Assembly: GCF_001262605.1 (NCBI RefSeq)
Contig: NZ_LGTC01000001.1
Location: 2,275,501-2,339,500, forward strand
Length of the DNA: 64,000 nt
Source of the DNA: Pseudobacteroides cellulosolvens ATCC 35603 = DSM 2933
GTDB taxonomy: Bacteria > Bacillota > Clostridia > Acetivibrionales > DSM-2933
Direction: 5' to 3'
Made by a program: the position numbers and the translations under genes. The notes beneath the pieces were generated by a model, which saw nothing but the letters and a program-made list of their open reading frames with translations, was not told the origin of the DNA and did not search any database. Every line of letters begins with the position of its first letter. The stretch's first letter is position 1. Below are positions 1-8,722 of this stretch, one piece after another.

Positions 1-640
1 CCCCACTTTCAATGCTTAGCTTCTTTCTTAGTCTTTGAATGTGAACATCAACCGTCCTGGTATCTCCATAATAATCATATCCCCATACCTTTTCCAAAAG
101 AGTATCCCTTGTAAAAACCTGCTCCAAATGATTTATAAGAAAGTAAACCAGCTCATATTCCTTCGCAGACAACTCAACCTCACTACCTGCCAATATAACC
201 TTTCTCATATCAGAAAATACTTCCAGCGAGCCGTTAATTAGATGGTTTCCTAAATCTTCAATATTCTTTACTTCCTTAGAAACCCTTCTTAAAAGTGCCT
301 TTACCCTGGCTACAAGCTCCCGGGCGTGGAAAGGTTTAGTTATGTAATCATCTGCCCCAAGCTCCAATCCTAAAACCTTATCAATGAGGTCTGTTTTTGC
401 TGTCAGCATTATTACAGGTATACCCTTCTCATATGTAACCTTTTTACAAATATCATAACCATTAATTTTGGGAAGCATAATATCTAAAATCAAAAGATCC
501 GGATTTATTAATTCAATACTTCTTAAAGCAGCTTCTCCATCCCCTGCAGTACTAACCTCATAGCCTTCCAACTCAAGGTTAATTTTCACAAGATCACAGA
601 TGGAAGCTTCATCATCAACTACAAGAATTTTAGGTTTCAT
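1..640 (-). CDS. OmpR/PhoB-family response regulator (3' end beyond window)
   Basis: This gene reads from an ATG at 640 leftwards off the window, giving 213 residues without a stop. The N-terminal receiver domain (about residues 1-120) starts MKPKILVVDDEA, with the acidic pocket, the phospho-acceptor Asp in LLILDIMLPK, the switch Thr in MLTAKT and the Lys in YITKPF. A winged-helix DNA-binding domain follows, with the typical ELSAKEYELVYFL and GDTRTVDVHIQRLRKKL signatures. The protein should be a DNA-binding transcription factor phosphorylated by a histidine kinase, probably the next gene to the left, which is not visible. A GGTGA ribosome site precedes the ATG. The target genes cannot be told from the sequence. 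Confidence 0.93.
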   Translation of the reverse strand, partial: MKPKILVVDDEASICDLVKINLELEGYEVSTAGDGEAALRSIELINPDLLILDIMLPKINGYDICKKVTYEKGIPVIMLTAKTDLIDKVLGLELGADDYITKPFHARELVARVKALLRRVSKEVKNIEDLGNHLINGSLEVFSDMRKVILAGSEVELSAKEYELVYFLINHLEQVFTRDTLLEKVWGYDYYGDTRTVDVHIQRLRKKLSIESG

Positions 641-669
641 GATTCACCATCCATAATTTTATATATGAA

Positions 670-698
670 ATTATACCAGACTGAAAGAAAATATGAAA
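670..698 (-). promoter_or_regulatory. possible sigma-A promoter of the response regulator
   Basis: On the minus strand TATAAT lies at 670-675, with a weak TTTCAT -35 at 693-698 and a 17-base spacer, about 30 bases before the ATG. The -10 is perfect but the -35 is poor, so the assignment is tentative. Confidence 0.4.
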
Positions 699-749
699 TG
701 TTTTTAATGATGTAGCATATAGAGCATACCATAAATTCTTAGAAATAAC

Positions 750-797
750 AAATCCAGTTTTCAAAGTCTGCCACTTAGGCAGCTGAAAACTGGATTT
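750..797 (-). terminator. long hairpin between the 829-1782 gene and the regulator
   Basis: A perfect 14-base inverted repeat (AAATCCAGTTTTCA at 750-763, its complement at 784-797) encloses a second stem CTGCC/GGCAG. It lies just downstream of the minus-strand gene ending at 829. The following T-tract is weak, so termination is inferred from position and stem strength. Confidence 0.6.
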
Positions 798-828
798 ATT
801 TACAGGTAATACAGAGTAGATACTATTT

Positions 829-1782
829 TTATTTTAGTTTAAAGAATGCATGCCTAACCGAATATTCCAGGCTGCTGTCCTTAGTTAACCACAAATAGTT
901 TTCCTGACCTTTTGCCAAAGGCAATATAACTTTGCCCTCATATTTATAATTATGTACTTCACCAGCTTTTATCTTTTTTAAAAAGCCTTGACTATCCTTA
1001 TTAACATTTTCAGCTGCTTTTTTCAAGCTACCTTCAAAACCATAATCTGTGCCTCCAATAATAGAAGCTCCTGATGGTGTTTTTGAACCCGAAACATATC
1101 TCATAAATGGTAAATGTAGATAAGCATCTCCTGATGTAATTTTAGCATTTGAAACACTCATATCCAAAGTGATCATTGCATACTCAATCTTATCTTTATC
1201 AGAAGTAACTTTAAATCCCAACTTTGTTACTTCTTCATATGTGATAGGCTCTACTTTTTTGACAGTACATGTATAATCTGCTGATGCTGTAGTATTTATA
1301 TACTTCTCAGTTGCAGACCATGAAAAAGTTTCCCCCAATTTAATCGGATCTTCTAAAGTTCCTGCACTTTTAGAAGAATTCACAGGAGCAGGTGTACTTG
1401 AAACCGGTGCTGTTGTTGATGGTGCTGTGCTGGCACTTGGCTGAGTTTGAACAGGTGTATTATCCTTATATGGTATACCGGAGTTATTAGATGTAAGCTT
1501 GATTGACTGTGTATCACTTACCCATTCAACCCCAAGACCTACCAAATCTGCAACCGCTCTTAATGGCAAATATGTTCTGCCACCGATTATAACAGGTGAT
1601 ATCTTTGAACCATCAGTCTCTGTAAAGGCTTTTAAATTTCCATCATAGTAAATCTTAATGTTGTCGTTTGCTGTGGCATCAACTTTTCTTGTTGCACTAA
1701 CGCTCCAGACCATACCTGCAGCAATAATGCTTATAATTAAAACAACCACAATTGAAGATGATACCTTTTTAAATTTTTTCAT
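829..1782 (-). CDS. secreted copper-amine-oxidase N-terminal-domain protein
   Basis: A 317-residue exported protein. Residues about 10-30 form a hydrophobic signal or anchor segment after a Lys-rich start. Residues about 40-100 match the copper amine oxidase N-terminal (stalk-like) domain, with VIIGGRTYLPLRAVADLVG and VEWVSDTQSIKL. A Ser/Thr/Pro-rich linker (about 105-145) leads to a C-terminal beta-rich domain (about 150-317) that I do not recognise. In clostridia this N-terminal domain is common on wall-associated proteins and does not imply amine oxidase activity. AGAGGGG precedes the ATG at good spacing. It is a single gene followed by a strong hairpin; its function is unknown. Confidence 0.8.
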   Translation of the reverse strand: MKKFKKVSSSIVVVLIISIIAAGMVWSVSATRKVDATANDNIKIYYDGNLKAFTETDGSKISPVIIGGRTYLPLRAVADLVGLGVEWVSDTQSIKLTSNNSGIPYKDNTPVQTQPSASTAPSTTAPVSSTPAPVNSSKSAGTLEDPIKLGETFSWSATEKYINTTASADYTCTVKKVEPITYEEVTKLGFKVTSDKDKIEYAMITLDMSVSNAKITSGDAYLHLPFMRYVSGSKTPSGASIIGGTDYGFEGSLKKAAENVNKDSQGFLKKIKAGEVHNYKYEGKVILPLAKGQENYLWLTKDSSLEYSVRHAFFKLK

Positions 1783-2004
1783 AGTTTTCCCCTCTTTTCA
1801 CTTTTTTTATGTAAACCTACAATAAGCAACAAAGAATATTATACCATAGTCATATTTTTTTATAAAATTTAATAAAAGCCTAATGCAGTTGAAAATAACC
1901 TAAAATAGAAAACTATAGATAATAAACGCCAAGTAAGATATTAATTCGCCAAAAATGACTTTATTTCGACATTTTTTACTGAAAGAATTAATCTTTTACA
2001 GTTG

Positions 2005-2112
2005 CTTAGGAATGACTAAGAAATAGCATCCGATTCTCATCCTCCAAAACCCCGTTAAATCGTCTGGATTTTGTCTTTGAGAATACAAAGTTATTTCCAA
2101 GGCATTCCTTAG
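2005..2112. repeat. imperfect palindromic element, distant relative of the 100-bp repeat family
   Basis: The 1783-2150 gap holds this element and no gene. Outer arms TTAGGAATGACTAAGAAATA (from 2007) and the complement of the segment ending at about 2112 pair imperfectly; an inner ATTCTCA/TGAGAAT pair forms a second stem. The outer ends resemble those of the copies at 17778 and 7458, but the middle differs, so membership is uncertain. Confidence 0.45.
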
Positions 2113-2150
2113 GAATGTTGAAACAATATTATTTTTTGTATCTCATCCGA

Positions 2151-2792
2151 TTAATCAGGCAATTGTCTTTTATATTGCTCATTTGATATACGATCCATCT
2201 TATCTACAATACCCTGTGTATCTATTTCATTGGTGTAGAACTCCTCATAATCGTAATACCCGCCCATATCCTGAGGCCCATCGGATGTTCCATACTTAAC
2301 CAGATCATTGAGATAGTCCAGACCTTCATTTTCATCATCTTCTCTTTTATTAAGGTACTTCCTTCCAAACGGTGCATCCCATACCAACTCCTCATTTGGT
2401 CTTTCCATCTTCAAAATCCCAAGGGTTACCGGTTTATCCTCCTCACAATCTATACAAAGTTTTACTGAAGGAATTGCCTTTAACCTTTCAATTTCTATAT
2501 CTTTTCCACAGAATTCGCACTTTCCATAGGATCCATCATCAATCTTTTTCAAAGCATCATCAATATCTTTAAGCTCATGTTCCTCATGAACCCTTAAAGC
2601 ATTGTTAAATTGAACCTGGTACATCTCTGTGCCCATATCCGCCGGATGGTTATCATAATTTGAAAGCTCAGTAGGTGAATACTTGTCCTGCTCAGCTGTT
2701 TTATTTTCCTTCATTATTTCAATAGTATGCTGTATCTCACTCTGCCTTTTGGCTAAAGTTTCTTTCAGGGAATTTATAATTTGATCATCCAT
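2151..2792 (-). CDS. YteA-family TraR/DksA-type zinc-finger protein
   Basis: A 213-residue protein. The first 80 residues are helical and charged (DksA-like coiled coil), then a C4 zinc finger reads CEFCG near residue 92 and CIDC near residue 112. The C-terminal third is acidic and Tyr/Asp-rich. This matches the YteA family of Bacillus and clostridia, which is related to sporulation-associated and TraR-type regulators. It overlaps the upstream DUF5665 frame by 8 bases, which points to translational coupling in one operon with 2785-3101 and 3113-3352. Its direct role is not established; interaction with RNA polymerase is only the family analogy. Confidence 0.85.
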   Translation of the reverse strand: MDDQIINSLKETLAKRQSEIQHTIEIMKENKTAEQDKYSPTELSNYDNHPADMGTEMYQVQFNNALRVHEEHELKDIDDALKKIDDGSYGKCEFCGKDIEIERLKAIPSVKLCIDCEEDKPVTLGILKMERPNEELVWDAPFGRKYLNKREDDENEGLDYLNDLVKYGTSDGPQDMGGYYDYEEFYTNEIDTQGIVDKMDRISNEQYKRQLPD

Positions 2793-3101
2793 TTATTTTT
2801 CCTCCCGCCCTTTTCATATTATCTTGAACAATATTCACTATGTCTGTAATAAACTCTCCTATCAGAGGCAATTTCCAACGTACAATTATTTGAAGAAAAT
2901 ATATTACGACGGCACCTAAAAGAGTGAATCCAATAGCAATACCAAATCCCCTTGATAATCCTCCAAGAAAATTTGCCCATAGCATTTTCCTGGGGTTTTC
3001 GAGATAATATACATAATCTACTAGTTTAAACTTTCCATGTGTAATGAGATCTTATCCAATTTTTTATTTATAACTTCAATTAACCTATTTTTATCATTCA
3101 T
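2785..3101 (-). pseudogene. DUF5665 small membrane protein interrupted by a -1 shift at TTTAAAC
   Basis: The frame opens at an ATG at 3101, preceded by GGTGA at good spacing, and encodes 26 residues ending MESLN before TAG at 3021-3023. The -1 frame continues without a stop as LVDYVYYLENPRKMLWANF to 2785. Together they give a 105-residue protein with the DUF5665 pattern: LENPRK followed by one or two membrane segments (FGIAIGFTLLGAVVIYFLQ). The shift point is T-TTA-AAC (3024-3030), a canonical slippery heptamer, but restoring one A (giving ESLKLVDY) also repairs the frame. A simple one-base deletion or error is more likely given similar lesions elsewhere in the window. An internal start at 2985 is a third option. 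Confidence 0.75.
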
Positions 3102-3112
3102 AATTATCACCA

Positions 3113-3352
3113 TTAATGAATATCACACATTATGCTACTTAAAATTTTACCTTTAGAAATCAAGTAATCACATGTAAATATATCCTTCTGAAGTATTGCT
3201 TCCATATCCAAAATCTTAAGTCTTATTTCCCTCATAACTTCAGCATCAACAAGCCTGGCGTTCTCCAGATCCATTCTAGTTAAAATGTCTCCAGTCATTT
3301 TATACATAGCCTCAAGATCACTTTTCAACTCTGTGCCTACTATAATTGACAT
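3113..3352 (-). CDS. small hypothetical protein, first gene of the yteA operon
   Basis: A 79-residue, mostly helical protein (MSIIVGTELKSDLEAMYKM...) with no recognised domain, signal peptide or metal-binding motif; its two Cys residues are far apart in the C-terminal half. It ends 11 bases before the DUF5665 start and begins beside an AT-rich region divergent from mtnA, so it probably leads a three-gene minus-strand operon. Coding status rests on the operon arrangement and an intact frame. The function is unknown. Confidence 0.6.
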   Translation of the reverse strand: MSIIVGTELKSDLEAMYKMTGDILTRMDLENARLVDAEVMREIRLKILDMEAILQKDIFTCDYLISKGKILSSIMCDIH

Positions 3353-3564
3353 GTTTTCTCCTTGTTAGTTTTTATATTTTAATATACCTAAATTTCATAT
3401 TAATATTTACTTCGAATGCAGGTTTATAATGGAACATAACGTTTAATCCAATTTTTTCAAAACTAAAATATTGCTAAAACATTTTCAGTAATATATAATA
3501 ACACTGGTTACAGAAGGGTTTACAGCAAGAAATGCCATTAACGAATTCATAAAGGAGCTATTAT

Positions 3565-4596
3565 ATGAGACCATTAGAATATAAAGATGGAGCTTTAAAG
3601 CTTATCGATCAGACAAAGCTTCCAACTCAAAAAATATATGTAGAATGTACAACATATATGGAAGTAGCAGAAGCAATAAAAAATATGATAGTAAGGGGAG
3701 CACCTGCTATTGGTGTAACTGCAGCATATGGCATAGCTATCGGAGCCCAGTCCATAAAAACACAATCCAAAAGCGAATTTATGCAAAATATCGAAGAAAT
3801 CTGTAATATATTGCGTAGCACACGTCCAACTGCAGTAAACCTTTTTTGGGCAGTTGACAGAATTTATAAAACAGCACTTTCACATATGGAAAAATCCTTG
3901 GATGAAATAAAGCAAGCAATTCTAAATGAAGCTATAATGATGGATTCTGAGGATGTAGAGGCTAATAAGGCAATAGGTAAAAACGGATTGAGCCTCATAA
4001 AGGATAACTTTACAATACTAACCCATTGCAATGCAGGTGCCCTTGCAACATGTGATTATGGTACTGCTCTCGGAGTTATCCGTGCAGCTCATGATGCCGG
4101 CAAGAATATAAATGTGTATGCAGATGAAACAAGACCATATCTCCAGGGTGCAAGGCTTACGGCTTGGGAACTTACTCAGGATGGTATTCCTGTAACATTA
4201 ATATGCGATAACATGGCAGGACATTTTATGAAATCCGGTGTAATAGACTGCGTTATTGTAGGTGCTGATAGAATAGCAATAAACGGTGATACAGCTAATA
4301 AAATCGGCACATACTCGGTAGCGGTATTGGCACATGAGAATAAAATACCTTTGTACGTAGCAGCACCTCTGTCAACAATTGATTTTTTGACAGAATCGGG
4401 AGATAGCATTCCTATTGAGGAAAGGGTATCAAGTGAGGTTACACATATAATGGGTGTACAAATCGCCCCATCAGAAATTAAGGTTGCAAACCCTTCATTT
4501 GATGTCACTCCCAATAAATACATCAGTGCAATAATAACTGAAAAAGGCATTATATATCCGCCTTTTAAGGATAATATAATTGCCTTGGCACCATAA
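3565..4596 (+). CDS. mtnA: S-methyl-5-thioribose-1-phosphate isomerase
   Basis: A 343-residue protein of normal family length. It converts methylthioribose-1-phosphate to methylthioribulose-1-phosphate in methionine salvage from methylthioadenosine. The substrate loop MIVRGAPAIG (about 41-50), catalytic Cys155 in THCNAGALAT and Asp235 in VGADRIA agree with the C160/D240 pair of the Bacillus enzyme. AAGGAGC precedes the ATG. No other salvage genes adjoin it: it stands alone, divergent from the yteA operon and convergent with the LRR-SLH gene. The carboxyspermidine genes at 25-27 kb would give spermidine without producing methylthioadenosine, so any salvage substrate must come from elsewhere. 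Confidence 0.95.
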   Translation: MRPLEYKDGALKLIDQTKLPTQKIYVECTTYMEVAEAIKNMIVRGAPAIGVTAAYGIAIGAQSIKTQSKSEFMQNIEEICNILRSTRPTAVNLFWAVDRIYKTALSHMEKSLDEIKQAILNEAIMMDSEDVEANKAIGKNGLSLIKDNFTILTHCNAGALATCDYGTALGVIRAAHDAGKNINVYADETRPYLQGARLTAWELTQDGIPVTLICDNMAGHFMKSGVIDCVIVGADRIAINGDTANKIGTYSVAVLAHENKIPLYVAAPLSTIDFLTESGDSIPIEERVSSEVTHIMGVQIAPSEIKVANPSFDVTPNKYISAIITEKGIIYPPFKDNIIALAP

Positions 4597-4604
4597 TTCC
4601 CTAG

Positions 4605-4640
4605 AAAAGAAAAAAAGCCGCTAAGGGGCTTTTTTCTTTT
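4605..4640. terminator. bidirectional terminator between mtnA and the SLH gene
   Basis: A hairpin with A-rich left arm ending GCC (to 4619) and right arm GGC plus T-run (4627-4640) follows mtnA. The A-run gives a T-run on the minus strand, so it can serve both convergent genes. It overlaps the last codons of the SLH frame. Confidence 0.85.
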
Positions 4641-5262
4641 CCATTATATTTATTGAATTCTCTAGAATTGTTGCAGCTTCTGCTCTTGTAACATGCTTGT
4701 AAGGCATAAAAGTATTATTCTCATAACCTTTGATAATTCCTAATTCTACAGCGGAAATAATGCTGTCTTTAGACCATTTTGGTATTGTGCTTGAATCAAT
4801 AAACGCAATTCCTTTGCCTTGCTTATGATCGAAACTAAAAGCCCTGACTATCATCGAAACGATTTCACTTCTTGACACCTTCTGCATAGGCCTGAATGAA
4901 TTATCATCGTATCCTTTTATAATGCCCTTTTCAACTGCTCTCTGAATATATCCATATGCCCACGAAGGCAGCTTGCTATCATCTTTAAACTTGTACTTTT
5001 TGCTGTTTAAAGGGTCCAAGGCTAGTGATTTTACCAATATGACAGTAGCCTCCGCCCTGGTAATTTCCAATTGGGGCCTCATGCTTTTATCCGGGTAGCC
5101 TGATAATATTCCCCTTTCAAAGAGCTTCATAAGACTATTCTCTGCCCAATGCCCTACTATATCCTTAAACACGATACTTGCTTTTGTGCTTGGTATGGTA
5201 GTCGGTTTTGGTGTAATCACAGGATTAGCCGGTAAAGGAGTTACTACAGGACTTGAAACACT
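4621..5262 (-). CDS. three S-layer homology domains: C-terminal part of the split LRR surface protein
   Basis: After a Pro/Thr linker this frame encodes three consecutive SLH domains: VFKDIVGHWAENSLMKL, then a second ending near SRSEIVSMIV, then a third with VTRAEAATILE. SLH triplets bind pyruvylated secondary wall polymer and anchor exocellular proteins. There is no convincing start codon or ribosome site. The linker (SSPVVTPLPANPVITPKP) continues directly from the upstream LRR protein in the -1 frame. I therefore read it as the C-terminus of that protein, separated by one missing base near 5264-5266. An independent start at a GTG at 5220 would give 199 residues without a signal peptide and makes little sense for an SLH protein. 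Confidence 0.85.
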   Translation of the reverse strand, partial: SVSSPVVTPLPANPVITPKPTTIPSTKASIVFKDIVGHWAENSLMKLFERGILSGYPDKSMRPQLEITRAEATVILVKSLALDPLNSKKYKFKDDSKLPSWAYGYIQRAVEKGIIKGYDDNSFRPMQKVSRSEIVSMIVRAFSFDHKQGKGIAFIDSSTIPKWSKDSIISAVELGIIKGYENNTFMPYKHVTRAEAATILENSINIMEKKKAP

Positions 5263-7256
5263 TGGGTACTTGTTGTCGCATCATTCCGTGTCCTGCTATC
5301 AGCAATTATTACTGGATTTGCGATCACAGTTCTTTCTGTCTGTTGAGGTGCTACATTAGTTGGAGTCTGACTGACTGTATTGGTTTGGCTAGGGACTGGA
5401 GTAGATTTCTTGATAAAATCAGCACCATCAGGACCTAATCCTTCAATTATAGCATCATCAATCACATCGTAATCATCGGATTTATTACCGCTAAGGAATA
5501 AGCACTCCAATTTATTCATATTATTTACAAAATTAAAATCATTAATTTCATTGTGGTCAAGATATAAAATTCTAAGGCTCGTTATTACTGACAACCCCTG
5601 TACTTCAGCTATTTCGTTATAGCTTAAATGCAGTTCTTCCAAATTTTCAAAACTGCACAACAAACTTAATGAATTGGCATCGTTTATTTGGTTTCTGCTT
5701 AGATCCAATATTTTTAATTCAGGCAGATTCCTTAACGGATATATACTTTTAATCCTATTTCCGCTTAGATATAAGTTCTCCAAATTCGTAAGCTTACCAA
5801 CAGCTGTAATATCTTCAATCTTCTGATTCGTTAATTTCAGCATCGTAAGCTTATAGAAATACTGCAGACCTTGAATACTAACTATATCTTTTCCCTCAGG
5901 TATACTAATACTCTTCACATCTTTTATTTCATCAAGGTATATCACTGTCCCCGAAACTTTATTTGGTAAAATCCCCCTAATAGCCTCTGCAAGGTTTTCA
6001 TCAGGAAAAAATACAGGTTTCCTGGTAGGTACAGGTGTATTGGTTGGTTTAATAGTATCCGACGGAATAATTATTGGTGTAGATGTTGGCTGCACAGTGC
6101 TAGGTGGAACAATTGTAGCAGTTGCAGTAGCAGTAGGTGTAGTCCTCGGCGGTGTTGCCGTTACTACCGGCATTGTAGCTGTCGGTGCCGACCTAGTTGG
6201 TGTTGGAGTAGCCTTAGGTGTAATTCCTGCCTTAGTTGGTGTTGGACTTATACCCGCTGTAGGCACTACTGAAGGAGTTACTGTAGTAGCCGGAGTAGCT
6301 GAGCCAGCTGTTACAGGTGTTGGTGAGAATACAACTGCTGCTGTAGGTGTGGGAGTAGTCCCATATGTAGATGTTGGTGTTATAGTTGGTATCGAAGTTC
6401 CATCTGGAATTTTAGTAATTGTTGGTGTTGACGTTTGTATTGGTGTTGATGTCTGCAGTGGTGTTGGTGTTTCCTTAACTCCAATATCAGTATCCTTTAA
6501 ACATGGAAAATCTTCTTTTTTTAAAGGGAATCCGGGCTTATTACCTCCAATATACAGCGTAATCAAGCTATACCTCAAAGAATTTATTGGAGACTTATTA
6601 CTTATTTCATTATTATTTAAAATTAATGTTTGAAGATTATAGTAACATTGAACTATACCTATATCTTCAATTCTATTGTCATTCAACACTAAAGTCTCTA
6701 GATTCTCCAAGTTTCCAAGCATAGAAATATCCTGAATTTCATTGTCACCAAGATTCAAATGTTTTAATGATATTAATTTTGCCAATGGAGTTACATCTGC
6801 TATTTTATTTCCGCTTAAATCCAGAAACTCCAAATTAGCAAGCCCCTCAAGTCCAGAGATATTTGAAATATTATTATTGGACATTTGAAGACAGATCAAC
6901 TTGTTGAGGCTTTTAATCCTAGATATATCCTCTATACTATTGTCGTTCAAGTACAAATAATTAAGCTCCGATAAAAGCTCTATGCCCTTTAAATTACTTA
7001 TACCAGCGTTGTCAGCATTTAACTCTTTTATTTCCTTTAACTCTTCAAGTTTAACTTTATCACCTGTATCCTTATTTAAGGAATCTCTAACAACTTGATT
7101 GAGTTTCTCATCCTCAAACCTTATATCATCATAATCGATTGATTCTGCATAAGAACTACTAAAATCAAAACTTATTGGGATAAAACCTATTCCCCCAAAA
7201 TTCAAAATAGTTAAAAAGGCTAAAAATACACAAATAACCTTCTTAAGTCCACTCAT
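5244..7256 (-). CDS. secreted leucine-rich-repeat protein: N-terminal part of the split LRR-SLH surface protein
   Basis: An internalin-like architecture. A signal peptide (KKVICVFLAFLTILNFGG) is followed by an LRR block of SDS22-like 22-residue repeats (about 80-250), a Pro/Thr-rich linker of roughly 150 residues, and a second LRR block (about 430-600) with the same pattern (LENLYLSGNRIKSIYPL). I chose the ATG at 7256 because GGGGA sits seven bases upstream; an ATG at 7262 or a TTG at 7277 are poorer. The frame stops at 5244 just past a CCC run (5264-5266). One extra C would join it to the SLH domains (4621-5262). The likely role is a wall-anchored adhesion or protein-binding surface protein; its partner is unknown. 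Confidence 0.85.
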   Translation of the reverse strand: MSGLKKVICVFLAFLTILNFGGIGFIPISFDFSSSYAESIDYDDIRFEDEKLNQVVRDSLNKDTGDKVKLEELKEIKELNADNAGISNLKGIELLSELNYLYLNDNSIEDISRIKSLNKLICLQMSNNNISNISGLEGLANLEFLDLSGNKIADVTPLAKLISLKHLNLGDNEIQDISMLGNLENLETLVLNDNRIEDIGIVQCYYNLQTLILNNNEISNKSPINSLRYSLITLYIGGNKPGFPLKKEDFPCLKDTDIGVKETPTPLQTSTPIQTSTPTITKIPDGTSIPTITPTSTYGTTPTPTAAVVFSPTPVTAGSATPATTVTPSVVPTAGISPTPTKAGITPKATPTPTRSAPTATMPVVTATPPRTTPTATATATIVPPSTVQPTSTPIIIPSDTIKPTNTPVPTRKPVFFPDENLAEAIRGILPNKVSGTVIYLDEIKDVKSISIPEGKDIVSIQGLQYFYKLTMLKLTNQKIEDITAVGKLTNLENLYLSGNRIKSIYPLRNLPELKILDLSRNQINDANSLSLLCSFENLEELHLSYNEIAEVQGLSVITSLRILYLDHNEINDFNFVNNMNKLECLFLSGNKSDDYDVIDDAIIEGLGPDGADFIKKSTPVPSQTNTVSQTPTNVAPQQTERTVIANPVIIADSRTRNDATTSTQVFQVL

Positions 7257-7457
7257 ACTCATTTCCCCACAATACAAAAATTTTAATATTATAAGTTGTT
7301 ATTATATATATAATTAATATTAATTTTGTTAAATAGTTTACATATTCTTATATTTTAATAATACATTAAAATTTATATTTGTTCAAGATAGTTAAATACA
7401 CTTTTTTACAGTTAATTGGTTAATAAAAAATACTTCACATAATCATGGATGTGCATA

Positions 7458-7517
7458 TTAGTAATAACTAAAATATAACTTCCGCGTAGAAATCTGAAGT
7501 AATATTTTAGTCATTCC
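7458..7517. repeat. short copy of the palindromic repeat family
   Basis: The 7257-7618 gap is AT-rich without a gene. It contains a deletion form of the family: arm ACTAAAATATAACTTC pairs with the complement of GAAGTAATATTTTAGT around a nine-base loop. The usual central stem is missing. A further arm fragment (AATATTTTAGTCAGGACTT) lies at about 7590-7609, next to the aroB stop codon. Confidence 0.7.
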
Positions 7518-7618
7518 AAAGAACGTCCAGTAATATGAAGTACTTTTAAATAGCCAATGTTAAATAAATAACTTAGTAATATTTTATTAATATTTTAGTC
7601 AGGACTTAAATCATCCTG

Positions 7619-8698
7619 TCAGGACTGTAAGTGACTAATTGCCTTTTTAATACGGGCTTCATCCTCAACAACGCACTGAATGACCTCACCAATGGATTTA
7701 GGTAATACAAAAGTTATCTTATTGTCCTTAACCTTTTTATCAAAAAACATTCTCTCATATACCTCATCCACATCTATATGGTCAAGTCTAACTGGAAGCC
7801 CTATTTTATCTAAGGTTTCAACTACCCTTTGCACATCGTTTTCTTCTATCATTTCCAAATCACAAGCCATTTTTAGAGCTGCTACCATACCTAATGACAC
7901 GCATTCACCATGCAAATACTTGAATTCATATACACTCTCTATTGCATGGCCTATAGTATGCCCGAAGTTGAGTATTGCCCTTAAGCCGCTTTCCTTCTCA
8001 TCCTGTTCCACTACTGATCCTTTAATAGTGCAGTTAACCTTGGCCAGATATTGAAGCACATCTTCATCGAAATTGAATATCTTGCTTACATTATAGTCAA
8101 TAAAATCAAAGAATTCCGGATCTCTGATAACACCATGCTTTACAATTTCAGCCATTCCAGCCTGGATTTCACGGACAGGAAGCGTTTTTAGCGTATTGAC
8201 ATTCAAGTATACAAACTTGGGCTGATAAAAAGCACCAATTATGTTTTTCTTTCCTTCAAAATCAACCCCAACCTTTCCTCCTACACTACTATCAGCTTGT
8301 GCTAATAGTGAAGTGGGGATCTGGACAAAGTTAACCCCTCTTAAGAAGGTGGCGGCGACAAAACCTGTAATGTCACCTACTACTCCACCTCCAAGAGCTA
8401 TAAGAACTGAATTTCTCTCAAACTTATTATCAATGAGAAACTTATAAATTTCCCTGATTGTATCTAAATTCTTACTCTTTTCACCGGCTTCAATAACATA
8501 CTTGTATACCTTAAGCCCATTTGACTTTAAAGCCTCAATGCATGCTTCGCCCTGAGCCTTATCTACATTATTGTCTGTTATTAATGCCAGCTTGCCGTTT
8601 AATCTGGCTAATGACATACTTTTAGCCAAACTGCTGTAATCAGTTGTAATATAAATGGGATAGCTTCTTTCTCCCAGATCTATATTAACTTTAATCAA
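7619..8698 (-). CDS. aroB: 3-dehydroquinate synthase
   Basis: The second step of the shikimate pathway: DAHP to 3-dehydroquinate, using NAD and a divalent metal. The glycine-rich GGGVVGDITGF, PTSLLAQADSSVGGK and metal-ligand motifs AEIVKHG, GHTIGHA and HGECVSLGM are all present, and length (about 359 residues) is standard. I prefer a TTG start at 8698 (MIKVNIDLGERSY) because AGAAGG lies eight bases upstream; a GTG at 8707 would overlap that site. It starts 25 bases after ileS (15 bases with the GTG), so both are probably one transcript. aroE and aroQ are elsewhere in the window. Confidence 0.95.
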   Translation of the reverse strand: MIKVNIDLGERSYPIYITTDYSSLAKSMSLARLNGKLALITDNNVDKAQGEACIEALKSNGLKVYKYVIEAGEKSKNLDTIREIYKFLIDNKFERNSVLIALGGGVVGDITGFVAATFLRGVNFVQIPTSLLAQADSSVGGKVGVDFEGKKNIIGAFYQPKFVYLNVNTLKTLPVREIQAGMAEIVKHGVIRDPEFFDFIDYNVSKIFNFDEDVLQYLAKVNCTIKGSVVEQDEKESGLRAILNFGHTIGHAIESVYEFKYLHGECVSLGMVAALKMACDLEMIEENDVQRVVETLDKIGLPVRLDHIDVDEVYERMFFDKKVKDNKITFVLPKSIGEVIQCVVEDEARIKKAISHLQS

Positions 8699-8722
8699 CC
8701 AAATCACCTTCTTTTAAGTAAA

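Noticed and set aside
35..241. 68-residue plus-strand frame at the left edge
   Set aside because: It lies opposite the winged-helix region of the response regulator, which is clearly coding on the minus strand.
5264..5266. Phase-variation switch for the LRR-SLH protein
   Set aside because: A tract of three or four C is too short to be a typical contingency locus, and five other genes have comparable one-base losses.
6030..6480. CRISPR-like repetition
   Set aside because: The repeats are Pro/Thr codon runs in frame within a gene, without regular spacers.
6040..6633. 197-residue Val/Gly-rich open frame on the plus strand
   Set aside because: It is the antisense image of the Pro/Thr-rich linker codons in the LRR gene; the composition is explained by that, and it has no credible start.
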